DNA from: Turbatrix aceti
Taxonomy: Eukaryota > Nematoda > Chromadorea > Rhabditida > Panagrolaimidae
DNA length: 64,000 nucleotides
Assembly (NCBI GenBank): GCA_963969345.1
Contig: OZ017767.1
Coordinates: forward strand, 7,654,739-7,718,738
Direction of reading: 5' to 3'
A model generated the notes under the pieces. It was not told where the DNA came from. It did no database searches and saw nothing but the letters and a program-made list of their open reading frames with translations. Every line of letters begins with the position of its first letter. The first letter of the stretch is position 1. Shown here in pieces: positions 1 to 10,918 of this stretch. The position numbers and the translations under genes are program-made.

Positions 1-98
1 TACAAATTTCGCATAAAAGTAATAGCCAGAACGCAACATACAAGCCAAAAAATAGGTTTTGTCTTTAGCTTTATGGCCTTACTGTATCGCGAAGGCAT
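1..98 (-). CDS. 5' end of a carboxylesterase-like gene, cut by the window edge
   Basis: This is the start of the first exon of a second copy of the core-deleted esterase described at 8565-10579. Bases 1 to 98 match 10482 to 10579 exactly as far as I can see. The visible peptide is a short basic N-terminus followed by a hydrophobic signal or anchor segment ending in MRNLYS. The rest of the gene lies left of the window, so I cannot say whether this copy also lacks the catalytic core. A TATAAAG on the minus strand (173-179) sits 75-80 bp upstream of the start, as in the other copy. Confidence 0.6.
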   Translation of the reverse strand, partial: MPSRYSKAIKLKTKPIFWLVCCVLAITFMRNL

Positions 99-437
99 TT
101 GATATATTTGTTGAACACAAAGCATGCGAGAAAAAAATGACGTGAAGTGAGAAATTTTTTCAATGATATTAACTTTATAGAATCTGGATATTATCGAAGA
201 TGGTTATCTGGAAGTCTGTAGTCTAAAAACCGGTGAAATGACCTAGTTTGTTACTTTTGAAGATTTCAAAAAAAACTTTTCACGATGAAAAAAAATAAGT
301 GGATTTTTATTGTTTTATCTATTTTGCGTTTCACAATAATCTACAGTATTTTTTTAAATCATTTTTTACAAATTTAAAGTTTGTTATTCATTTTTCTTCT
401 TGTTGTTCATTTTGCTCCCGATCTTTTCTTTTCGTCT

Positions 438-3150
438 TTAAAGATCTGAATCATTTGATTTCCTGTAGTCGTTATTCTTTTTGCTCTTGATGTATCTCAC
501 TTTTCCACTCGGAAGATCAAATCCGTATTCCTTCGCCAGTTTGTCGTAGAAAGCCAGGCGTTCTGGCCAGAGATCGGGTTCCACCGATGATACTTCGTCG
601 ATGGTGATGAATGGGGTTTTTAGGAGGGAGACTTTTTGGGGTGATAGGCCGCTTGCCGTTGATGGGACCCTGAAAAAAAACAGTTGGGTGAATGAATATT
701 TACTTATTTACTTTTTCCAAAAATTTACATACCCAGTTTTCGCGAACGAAGTAAACAAATCCAGCATATTTGCCTTGGCATGGAGGTAAGCGGTTCTCTG
801 ACTGTCGTCGTAGGTGATCAGATTTTCGTCAAAAAGCATGTTGAGTTCCGAAAAGTGGGGCGCGCCTTCGAGATACGGGCTGAATTTTGGAGGAAATTGG
901 AAGTGGTAGAAGTAGACAGGATGACCCGCTGCAGCTTTTGACCTGGCTTCCCGGATCACCGGAACGTTGAATTCATAATCTGAGAACAACTGGACGTAAG
1001 CCTGGAGCCATTGGTGTTTTGTGTACTGCGGAGCTTGATGACGGTAGAAATCCACGACCGATGAGATATACTCATTTTGCGGGACGAGGGGGTCTGTTTT
1101 GAGAATTCCGGTGATGAATTCTTTTAGCTGTTCTTCGGTGAACGTGCTGGCAGTCGCAGGAGACATTGGATGGTACTTTCCGACGTCGTATTTTGGAAGG
1201 AATTCGATGACTAAACGAAAACAAATATTTTTGAAAATGTTTCATAAAATTTTTTGCCATAAAATTTTCACCGTAAATTAAATCTCGTTTTTGCCAATTT
1301 GGACGATTTTTGGCACTTTGTAGTTAAAAAATGCGGCAAAAAACTACGAAAGCATACATTGATCGACGTGATTTTTTATGGAGAATTCAAAAAAAATATA
1401 AAAATATTAGGTTACAACATTAAAAAATGCAGAAAAAATAGTATTGTCACTGTAACCATTTTTTATGCAATTGTTGACATTTTTTAAACAGATAACCTTA
1501 TATTTTTTCGGATTGTCCATTAAAAATCACGCCGATCAATATTTACCCTAACATTTAAAATTTTGTCGATTTTTAGTTGCAGCGTGCAAAAATCGTCATA
1601 AACTTTGCCAAAATAAATATGTTGAATTTTGAATTTTACGGTCGTAAAAACTTCTAATTTAAATAAATACTTACCGAAAAATCCGTCTTCCTGACTTGTA
1701 ACACCCAAAAACTGAGGCCTGTTTTGTGCTTTCTGAATCGCGTCTTCAAAGTCAACAGCATTGGGAAACAGGTCCGTGTTAAAAAGAGGATTGAAAGAAG
1801 CCAGATTCAGGTCGTCAACTGTAATAATGTGTTGCACAAAAGTGGCAATGACTTTTCTGATGTCCTGAATGGGATGCTGCTTCACGCATTCCTTGATGCT
1901 CTCGGCTTCACCACATCCAAGTTCCTTCGCTATTTTCAGTGACGTATGAACTGTTCGGTTACCGCCACCCCAAATTGCACCTGCTGAACCGCTCATTTGT
2001 ATGGCCTGCTGGAAGAGACCGTTTGCGTGGGGCGTGATCGTCAGATAAGAAGTCGCAACAGCGCCTGCACTTTCTCCGAAAACGGTAACCCGATTAGGAT
2101 CACCCTTGAAATCACGGATGATTTTTTGCACAAATCGAAGCGATTCAATTTGATCCCAGATTCCGGCATTGCCGGGAGCATCGTCGGTGCCGGTTGAGAA
2201 GAAGCCAAAAATGCCCAATCGGTAGTTGACAGTCACCATGATTACGCCCCGACTGACGAGGCCATCGGCGACGCGTTTGTAGTTGTACTGTTCTGAGCTG
2301 CCAAAAATAAAAGCTCCGCCGTGGATGAAAACCATGACGGGATAGCCTTTGGTATCTGGAGGCGGAGCCTGGGGTTTGATGATGTTGATTGTCAGGCAGT
2401 CTTCTTCGTCGGAAGTTGCCATGAAGTCGGGGTACGTGGCACATTCCCGGCTGAAGCGGGTGGCCTGGAAGGGGTTGGTCCACGGATCTGGGGGCTGCGG
2501 CTTCTGCAAATTCAAATTACTGTATTTTTTTGTTTTTCAAAAAAAAAAAAAGATTTAAAAAATTTTTTGGCTCTACTATTTTCTCTTTCAATTTTTTTTA
2601 TTTTTGAATTTAAAAAAATTTATGTTTAAAAAAATTTATGTAGGTTTAAAAATTAAAATTAGAGTTTTTCTTATTATTTTTTGGACCAATTTTTAGGCAA
2701 AATTGCTCGTTTTTGAATTGCAAAAATTCAATTTTTGCAGAAAACGCTCATTTTTGTAAATAATTTTTAAAATGTTTTGAATTAAAAAATTGTATCATAT
2801 TTTTAGAAAATAATTTTTAAATTAAAAATTTTTTTTCAATATGTAAATTTTTTTTTATCAAAAAGTTTTTTATTATGATTTTTTTACCGTCGTTCCAAAA
2901 ACGCTTTTTTACTATAAAAATTTTGCTTTCGTTTTTTTCCATTTTTTCCTACCTCAAATCTCAAATCACCAATCGGCGGCTTGGCATACGGGATGCCGAG
3001 GAAGACTTCAGCCCGGTGTCCATCAGCTGAGATGTGATCGAAGCCTTCGATAGGTCCATAAATGGTATTTACAATCGGATGTCCCAAAACGGTGACAAAA
3101 AACAACGCACAATAGAAGACAAAGAATAGAAATTTACCTGTCGATCCCAT
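438..3150 (-). CDS. Type-B carboxylesterase, 578 aa, full length (copy 1)
   Basis: Predicted secreted or lumenal ester hydrolase of the alpha/beta-hydrolase carboxylesterase type-B family (the family of nematode gut esterases). Exons on the minus strand: 3150-2953, 2503-1675, 1210-733, 669-438; all junctions are GT-AG and the frame closes at 579 codons including TAA. Residues 1-23 form a signal peptide ending near VLGH. The oxyanion HGG motif, the nucleophile motif GESAG with Ser211, Glu338 in SQEDG and His461 in GAPHFSEL make a complete putative triad. The N-terminal Cys pair (ECATYP and EEDCLT) is present. The lysine- and asparagine-rich tail is unique among the paralogs here. Intron 3 (1211-1674) hosts a foldback repeat. 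Substrate cannot be inferred. An identical copy lies at 10919-13631. Confidence 0.9.
1291..1613. repeat. MITE-like foldback repeat in an esterase intron
   Basis: Imperfect inverted repeat of about 320 bp inside the intron between exons 2 and 3 of the 578-aa esterase. The inner arms pair around TGATCGACGTGATTTTT on the left and AAAAATCACGCCGATCAA on the right; the outer arms carry GACGATTTTTGGC and its inverse. Related elements occur at 21558-21725 and 35471-35781. No coding capacity. Edges are approximate. Confidence 0.6.
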
Positions 3151-3794
3151 GGCGGCGGCGTTGTATCAGTGTCTCACGTTGTCAATTACCGATGCACATG
3201 CTTTTATTTATATGTACCACCACGCAGAGCAGGAGTGTGGTGAACACGCGGTCTCTGTGTCCCCTACAACGTTACCCGCTTGCAAGGCCTTGTTCAAGAA
3301 AATTGAACCCTACGATCGCGCGCTTTTTATATAGAATGTTCAATATCGTTGCAATCAAACTGATATCATGCAGTGTTTTTCTTTTTTTAAAGAAATTTTA
3401 GTACAACTCGAAGGTTAAGCGATCATTGATAGTTGGTTTTTTTGGTGATTTTTGTTCTGAGAAACACACAAGAGTGGAAGAAAAAATGTTGTTTTGATGC
3501 AAGGAACTTTTGTTTTTCAAAAAGTCAACAAATTAATTTTTTTCAAGTTTCAAAACATTAAAAAAATCAAAAAAAAAAGAAAAAACGAGGAAAATAATTT
3601 TTTGACATCAGTTTTGTTGTTTTTTTATTGCATTCAAATTTTAAAAACCCGTCTGAGTTTTTTGTCTTCTGTTTTCCGTTTTTTTCTGCGTCTGATTTAA
3701 TCAACGATAGGCCTGTTATTTATGTTTATCAACTAAATGCATCTAATTTAGACGTGTGCATGTACGTGAAAAAAATTTTTTTTCAAATTTTTTT
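3151..3794. other. Intergenic region between two esterases
   Basis: Promoter side of the 578-aa gene and 3' side of the 573-aa gene. I see A/T-rich low-complexity sequence, the TATA elements and no gene. Small open frames here show no family features. Confidence 0.5.
3205..3212 (-). promoter_or_regulatory. TATA box of the 578-aa esterase
   Basis: TATAAATA on the minus strand, 55-62 bp upstream of the start codon at 3150. All esterases of the window have a TATA element 40-80 bp before the ATG. A second TATATAAA-like run lies near 3326-3335. The duplicate copy is at 13686-13693. Confidence 0.45.
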
Positions 3795-6700
3795 TCAAAG
3801 TTCAGATCTCAAGTCGGGACCTTTGTTTGAGTCTACCCGGCCGCTGGGCAGGTCGAAGCCGTGTTCTTCAAACAAGCTGTTGTAGAAAGCCAAACGCTGC
3901 GGCCAGAGATCAGCGTGCACCGAAGATTCTGAATCGATGGCGACGAACGGAGTTTGACTGAGAGTGACTTTTGATGGCGACAGACCGTTTATCGTGGACG
4001 GCACGCTGAAAAAATTCAAATCAAAACTCATAAAAAAAACTGAGTTACTCCTCACCCGTTCTTGGCAAAAGACACAAAAAGATCAATAAAATCCGCTTTA
4101 GTTTTGATGCACTCGAGCTGTCGTTCTTCGAGACAGGTATACAAAACGTCGTCAAAAAGCATGCCAAGTTCAGAAGCGTGGGGTGCTCCGTCGATGACTG
4201 GAAAGAATTTTGGGGCGTGATCGAAGCGGTAGAAATATACAGGATGCCCGGCAGCCGCCTTCAACCTGGCTTCTCTGATTGCGGGGATGTTGAATTCGAA
4301 ATCGGAGAAAAACTGGACGTAAGCCTGGAAAAATTGGTTGTGGGCGTATTCGGGCACCTGGCGCCGGTAAAAATCGATGACTGTGGAAATGTAGTCTTCG
4401 TTGGGCACCAGGGGATCGGATTGAAGCACGGCAGTTATGTACTCCTCGAGTTGAGCTTCGGTAAAGGTGGCAGCCTGTTCAACGGGGATCGGGTGATACT
4501 TTCCGCCTTCGTAGTTTGGAATGAGTTTTAGGGCTGAAAATGGTTGGATTGCTCACAAATTTGGAAAAATGTTCTACTTTTCGGAAAAAAATTGTCCTTG
4601 CGTTTCTGGGTAATTTTTTTTTACAAAATTAATTAAACTGAACAAATTTTTTCAAAACACAAAATTTTTGTACAAAAAAATGTGAAACGTAAAAATTGAA
4701 AAAAAAATTAAAAAACACAAAAAAATCAAAAAAATTGTCTTTTGAAATTTTTTCCGCAAAAAAGATTTGAAATTTTTTTTAGGATTTTCAAAAAAAAAGT
4801 TTTAATTTTTTTGTGCAGAAAAAAATTTTTTTTTTTATTAATTTTTTTTTTAAATTTTTTTTAAAATTTTTTTTGGGATTGTCCGGCAAAAAAAAGAAAA
4901 AAAGTAAAACTTTTTTTTTGCGTTTTTTCAAAACCCACCAAAAAGCGCATCTTCCTGACTGGTGATTCCAATAAAATTCGGCCGACGTTCCGCCTTCTGA
5001 ATCGCGTCTTCGAAACTGACGACCCCCGGAAACAGGTCCTCGTTCAAAATTGGATTAAACGAGACAATGTTTGTGTTGTCGACTTCAATAATGTTATGAA
5101 CAAAAGTGGACATGGCAATTCTGACGTCTTCGGTCGAATGTTGTTTCACGCATTCTTTGACATCGTCGCTATCAGCGCATCCGAGTGCTTTCACAATTTT
5201 GAGCGACGTTTCAATAGTTCGGTTCGAACTGCCCCACCTGGATCCCGCAGATCCGCTCATGGGTATGACCTGTTGGAAAAGACCGTTTGCGTGGGGCGTC
5301 AAAGAAAGGAACGAAGTCGCAACACCGCCCGCACTTTCGCCGAATACAGTGATTTTCTGTGGATCACCTTTGAAATCCGCGATGATCTTTTTCGTGAATT
5401 TAAGGGCTTCGATTTGGTCCCAGATTCCGTAGTTGCCCTCAACTTCCGGGGTTCCGGTCGCGAAGAATCCAAAAAATCCAAGTCGGTAGTTGATAGTGAC
5501 CACGATGATCCCCCGGGATACCAGGCCATCAGCGGCGCGTTTGTAGTTGTATTGTTGAGAGCTGCCGGCGAGAAATGCTCCTCCATGGACAAAGACCATG
5601 ACGGGATAGCCACGGGCGTCGGTGGGCGGCACTTTGGGCTTGATGATGTTGATGGTGAGGCAGTCTTCTTCGTCGGCGGTGGTCATGAAATCGGGGTACG
5701 TCGCGCATTCCCGGCTGAAGCGAGTGGCCTGGAAGGGGTTTGGCCACGGATCTGGGGGCTGCGGCTTCTGAAATTCAATTTACTGTTTTTTTACAAAATT
5801 TTTAGCTCATGGGCGAAGCGGAAGTAAAGCTTTGTAGTGTCCAAAAAATTTTTAATTTTAATATTTAGATTCTGTTTAAAAATTAAAATTTACGTTTTTT
5901 TATTTTTTTGATCAATTTTTCGGTAAAATCGATCGTTTTCGTTAAAATTGACGAAAATGGCGGAAATTCAATTTTTTTGAAAACGTTCATTAATTTTTTT
6001 TAAATAAAAAAAATTAAAGGATTAATTTTTTTTAAATAAAAAAAAGTAACGCACCGCTCAAAAAAAAGTTGATAAATTTTATTTTTAAGATTCAGTTTTA
6101 AGAGGCAGTCCACGACAGGATTTCGGACGGCCGACAAGGCTTTTTTACAACTTCAAATGTTTTAAGCCAGAATTGTTCCCCATCCCTAAAAACCTCTAAA
6201 TCACCGATGCACAGATTTTTAAACACATCGGATTCTGTAGTTTTGGCTTCTGAAAGGTTTTGACAAAAATCGATGCCACGAGCTTCGCTATAGAGGAAAA
6301 ACGCTGAAAATTTTATGAGAGGGGTTTTGAGGGACAGGGAACACGAAGTCGTACTCAGATATTTTTTATCGTTACAGTAAATGCTGATTACCGTATAAAA
6401 TGTGTGGTTTTTTGGTCACCACTGGCGGGGTTCTCCGAGGGGAGTACATTGTGATAGCATATATTGTAGCCCGTGTTTCGGCGCTTCGAATGACGTAACA
6501 CACGAAAAAAAGGAGTGACCGGAAAACGGTCATCCATGGGCTTTTATGGCGCGCACTCAAGAAAACGCGCACAATTTCGCTTCAAGTGACAAAAAAAAGA
6601 GCGTGCGCGCGCATTCACGGTGTCATGTTCAAAAAAAGGCCCTGAAGCCAATTTTTGTTTTTTATGCTCGCGGTCACTTTGGTAGACTTTAGCATGTCCC

Positions 6701-7832
6701 AAAGATTGATTCTAGCTTTTCAGGCTTTTTATCTGACAATATTGGGCATCGCCACAGGCATTGAAAAAAACATGAAACTTTCAAACGTTGTAACTTTGTG
6801 CAAAATGATCCGATAAAAGGTGCACGTGGCTTAAAGTTATATCTGGGACATGCCAAAGCCTACCAAAGTGACCGTGGATGTACAAAACAAAAACTGGCTT
6901 CAGGGCCTTTTTTTGAACATGACTCCTTTTTTGCGCGCGCAAGCTTGTTTGAAGAGAAAAAGAAGCTGATCGCGCGCGTTTTCTTGAGTGCGCGCTATAA
7001 AAGCCCATGGATGACCGCTTTCCGGTCACTCCTTTTTTTCGCGTGTTACGTCATTCGAAGCGCCGAAACACGGGCTACAAGATGTGCTATCACAATGTAC
7101 TCCCCTCGGAGAACCCCGCCAGTGGTGACCAAAAAACCACACATTTTATACGGTAATCAGCAATTACCGTAACGATAAAAATTATCTGAGTACGACTTCG
7201 TGTTCCCCGTCCCTCAAAACCCCTCTCATAAAATTTTCAGCATTTTTCCACTATAGCGAAGCTCGTGGCATCGATTTTTGTCAAAAACTTCCAGAAGCCA
7301 AAACTACAGAATCCGATGTGTTTAAAAATCTGTGTATCGGCGATTTAGAGGTTTTTAGGGGTGGGGAACAATTCTGGCTTAAAACATTTTAAGTTGTAAA
7401 AAAGCCTTGTCGGGCTCTCCCCCTTATTCCGAAATCCTGTCGTGGACTGTCTCTTAAAATTTAAATTAGCGTTTTTTTGATATTCGGACCATTTTTTGGC
7501 AAAATTGTTTGTTAAAATGGACAAAAATGCCAAAAATCTACGAATTTTTTTCTTAAAATTTTTTATGCCGCTTGTTCCAATTTTTTTTTATTTTTCAATT
7601 ATTTCAGGTGTTCCAGGTGAACTCCTACCTCAAATCTCAGATCATCAACCGGCGGCTTGGCATACGGGATGCCAAGGAAAATCTCTGCCCGGTGGCCATC
7701 AGCCGAGATGTGGTCAAAGCCCTGGATCGGTCCATAAATCGTGTTTACGACGGGATGCAGCACCGAATCGACGCGAACAATAATCAGCGAAAAGACAAGA
7801 AAGACGACGCTAACACTGCCTGGCCGGATCAT
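3795..7832 (-). CDS. Type-B carboxylesterase, 573 aa, full length (copy 1)
   Basis: Secreted-type carboxylesterase of the same family as its neighbours. Exons: 7832-7629, 5767-4939, 4533-4056, 4005-3795; phases are 0, 1, 2 and the frame closes at 574 codons with TGA. A signal peptide covers about residues 1-25. The HGG oxyanion motif is at 129-131, GESAG at 211-215 with Ser213, Glu340 in SQEDA and His463 in GAPHASEL, so the triad is complete. Exons 2 and 3 have the same lengths (829 and 478 nt) as in the 578-aa gene, which shows that the genes arose by duplication. Intron 1 is 1861 bp because a 1352-bp foldback element sits in it (6102-7453). TGATAA-type GATA sites upstream at 8093 and 8212 would suit intestinal expression by analogy with nematode gut esterases; that is inference. 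Confidence 0.92.
6102..7453. mobile_element. Foldback DNA transposon with ~600-bp terminal inverted repeats, TTAA target duplication
   Basis: The ends are GAGGCAGTCCACGACAGG and its inverse CCTGTCGTGGACTGTCTC, flanked on both sides by TTAA (6098-6101 and 7454-7457). The inverted arms can be followed inward for about 600 bp each (to about 6705 and from about 6848), leaving an inner loop of about 140 bp. There is no transposase frame; open frames in the two arms are mirror images of each other. The empty site is visible in the plus-strand paralog near 31736-31748, where one TTAA is present and the rest of the intron continues, so TTAA is a true target duplication. TTAA is the piggyBac target, but the termini do not begin with the usual CCY, so the superfamily is left open. 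Non-autonomous. Confidence 0.85.
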
Positions 7833-8564
7833 CGTTCTTTGCAGTCAGTGTGAGTGGAATCAATGTCTTGTATATAATTTTTCTTGTTGGTTTCACTTTT
7901 ATGTGCACCTGATTATACCTGACTACAGTGGAGTCGGTGACACGTTTGTCCTTCGGAAGTCACAATGCATAATCGTTAATCGTTTTTATACTTTAAAAAA
8001 ATATTGATATCAGTTTTATTGAATAAAAATTCCGGTGTTTGTGTTTTGTGTTTTGTGACACAGGTCAACGACCAAGCAAAAGAAAGACCCCCTGATAAAC
8101 AGAATTATTGAGTTCAAAGCGTTCAACTCGGCTGCATAAGCGCATTTGATGATCTTCGAACTGCGCAACATGCATCAATATTTATTATGTTTTTGTGAGA
8201 CAATTTTTTTGCTGATAAGAACCGTCAAGTAAATAAAATAAATCGCATGTTGGCTACAACTGACTATAATTAGGTTCGACTTGACCCCCGATGTGTTTAT
8301 TGTCTTCAATTCGATATAATGCATCAATTTTTATCTATTCATTCTCCCAAGTACACATTGAATTTTAAACCAAAACAAAACATGACAGCCGCAAAAAATT
8401 TTATTTAACAAAAAAAATTGCGTTTTTTGAAAAATGTCAAAATCCAGCAAAATGTTATTTATCTATAATTTATGATGTAAAAAATTGAAGTCAATCGGAA
8501 ACGTCTGCTCGTCAAAAAAATGCCGTATTGGCGTCCAAAAAAAAGATTCATCCAGAGTAATCCA
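7833..8564. promoter_or_regulatory. Upstream region of the 573-aa esterase with TATA and GATA sites
   Basis: A TATATA element on the minus strand at 7871-7876 lies about 40 bp before the ATG. TGATAA at 8093-8098 and CTGATAAGA at 8212-8220 match the binding core of GATA factors of the ELT-2 type, which control gut genes in Caenorhabditis. Nothing else gene-like is seen. The equivalent region of the second copy is missing in the gap after 18319. Confidence 0.4.
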
Positions 8565-10579
8565 TCACAACTCAGTTTTTTCTTTGTCACCCGCTTGTTT
8601 TTTGCTGTTTTTTTGTCCGCTCGGAAGATCAAAGTCAAAATTCTCTGTAAGGCCGTCGTAAAAAGCCACCCGCTCCGGCCATAGATCATGATGTAGCGAG
8701 GATTGGGCATCGACGGCGACAAAGGGCGTTCGAGTTGGTTCGACTTTTTCCGGTGAGAGACCTGTTGCCAACGATGGCACGCTGAAAATTGGGGGGGGTT
8801 TTTTTATTTTTACCGTCGATTCGTTCTAGCTCGGTAATTTTTGAAAAAAAATTGCATATACTTTTTCAAATTTTTGGGGTTCTAAATTTTTCTAAAACCT
8901 CGTTTTCGCTCACGAGCGGAGCAGGAGCAAAGCTTTGGAGCGCACCCCTCCCAAAAAAATTTCAAAAATTTTATTTAGTTAAAGTTAGCGTTTTTTTTTG
9001 TTTTTTTTTTTTTTTTATTTTTTTTGTTTTTTACCATTTTTTGCAAAATTGCTCGTTAAAATGAACCAAAAATGGTAGAAATTTTTTCTCATTTTTTGTG
9101 GTCGCTCCGGAGCGCTCTTCGAAATTTTTTCTACCATTTTTTCTATTTTTTAACTTTATTTTTTTCTATCAAATTTTTTCTTCCTATTTTTTCTATTTTT
9201 TTGCACGTTTGAAAAATTCTGTTCCCTATGATCTAAAAAATTACCCAAAACCTACCCAGTCTTGGCGAAAGACACAAAAAGCTCAATAAAGTCAGCCTTG
9301 GCACTCGTATAGTTGTCCATCTGGTCGTCATCGTAGGTGAACATCTTTATCGTCGTATCCAGCAGCATCGAGAGCTCCGAAGCGTGCGGAGCCCCGTCAA
9401 CGAGGGGTATGAACTTCGGCGCAAAGTCGAAACGGTAAAAATAAACCGGATAACCCGCAGCCGCCTTCAACCTCGCTTCCCTGATTGCTGGGATGTTGAA
9501 TGCGAAATCTGAGAACCACTGAACGTAGGCTTGAAGTTTGTTATCGTGCGTGTAAGTATCCGACTGGATACGGTAGAAATCTGTGATCCTGGAAATGTAG
9601 GAAGAATCTGAAGATCGAGGGTCGGTTTTGAGCATGAAGGTGATGGATTCTTCGAGTCCGGAATCGGTCAGGTTAGACGCTTTGGAAAGTGGCATCGGGT
9701 GGTGCTCGCCGATGTGGTACCTGGGGGACACCTGAATTGCTGAAAATCGAAAATTGGGTTTTTTGAGAGTAAAAAAAACATCGAACAAATTTGAGTTCAA
9801 ACACAAAAAAAATCAGAAATAAGATTTTTTATAATTTTTTGGTTCGAATTTTTTTTGCCTGTGTTATTTTTGGTTTTTTGGCAAAAAAATTGAAAAACTT
9901 TTTATAAAAATTGAAAAAAAATGTTTTTAAAAATTGAAAACATTTTTTTTAATTGAAAAAAAATTTAAAACTGAAAACTTTTTTTATTGAAAAATTGTTT
10001 TTTAAAATTGAAATTTTTTTTAAATTGAAATTTTTTTTAAAAATTGAAAATTTTTTAAACATTTATAATTTTTTTTAATTAAAAATTATAAATTTTTTTT
10101 TTATGAAAATTTTTTTTTTTGCCAGATTTTGCTTTTTCTCAGAACCCACCAAAAAGCGCATCTTCCTGACTGGTAACTCCGATGAAATGAGGCCGTTTTT
10201 CCGCCTTCTGAATCGCGTCTTCAAAATTTTCAGAATCCGGGAACAAATCCGCGTTGAAAATTGGATGGAAGAAAACCAAATTCAAAGAATCAGGATCAAT
10301 AACACCGGTGACAAAAGTTGCCATGGCTTTTCGGATGTCTTCGGTGGAGTGCCGCTTGACGCATTCCTTCACCCCACCTGCCTCCGTATCCGCGTACGGA
10401 ATTCCGAGAAAAACTTCTGCTGATTCGTAATTAAATCCCTCAATTTTTCCATAAATTGTTTGGACAGTCGGGTTCGCGGAATACAAATTTCGCATAAAAG
10501 TAATAGCCAGAACGCAACATACAAGCCAAAAAATAGGTTTTGTCTTTAGCTTTATGGCCTTACTGTATCGCGAAGGCAT
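8565..10579 (-). CDS. Carboxylesterase-like protein with the catalytic core deleted, open frame intact
   Basis: Exons: 10579 (or 10606)-10150, 9739-9256, 8781-8565. From the upstream Met at 10606 the product is 385 aa, against 573-578 aa for the full paralogs. The first exon runs from a signal-like hydrophobic segment through VQTIYGKIEGF and FLGIPYA, then jumps directly to GGVKECVKRHSTED. The missing part is the end of exon 1, intron 1 and about 195 residues, including the HGG oxyanion motif and the GESAG nucleophile. The C-terminal half is well preserved: SQEDALFG, GAPHASEL and the last exon. The remaining introns sit at the same positions and phases as in the paralogs and there are no stops. 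It cannot be an ordinary esterase. It may be a young pseudogene still open, or a product with a non-enzymatic role. Confidence 0.75.
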
Positions 10580-10653
10580 TTGATATATTTGTTGAACACA
10601 AAGCATGCGAGAAAAAAATGACGTGAAGTGAGAAATTTTTTCAATGATATTAA

Positions 10654-10660
10654 CTTTATA
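10654..10660 (-). promoter_or_regulatory. TATA box of the core-deleted esterase
   Basis: TATAAAG on the minus strand, 75-81 bp upstream of the ATG at 10579. Promoter retention fits continued transcription but does not prove it. Confidence 0.35.
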
Positions 10661-10918
10661 GAATCTGGATATTATCGAAGATGGTTATCTGGAAGTCTGT
10701 AGTCTAAAAACCGGTGAAATGACCTAGTTTGTTACTTTTGAAGATTTCAAAAAAAACTTTTCACGATGAAAAAAAATAAGTGGATTTTTATTGTTTTATC
10801 TATTTTGCGTTTCACAATAATCTACAGTATTTTTTTAAATCATTTTTTACAAATTTAAAGTTTGTTATTCATTTTTCTTCTTGTTGTTCATTTTGCTCCC
10901 GATCTTTTCTTTTCGTCT

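Larger units (their letters stand above)
1..10481. repeat. First unit of a near-identical direct duplication (offset 10,481 bp)
   Basis: Bases 1-7838 recur at 10482-18319 with all genes, introns and the foldback element in the same order. The only difference I found by eye is base 4852 (A) against 15333 (T) in a poly-T tract. Bases 7839-10481 appear once because the second copy is cut by the gap at 18320. The left edge of the duplication is outside the window. This can be a very recent tandem duplication or two haplotype contigs joined end to end; the sequence alone does not decide. Confidence 0.9.

Noticed and set aside
5096..5827. 243-codon plus-strand open frame across the esterase exon
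   Set aside because: It is the antisense shadow of exon 2 of the 573-aa esterase; its peptide has no family features and it is explained by codon bias of the real gene. The same holds at 15577-16308.
6372..7172. Mirror-image open frames in the foldback element that could be a small transposase
   Set aside because: The two frames are the same arm read in opposite directions, 66-124 codons, with no DDE-type or DNA-binding pattern.
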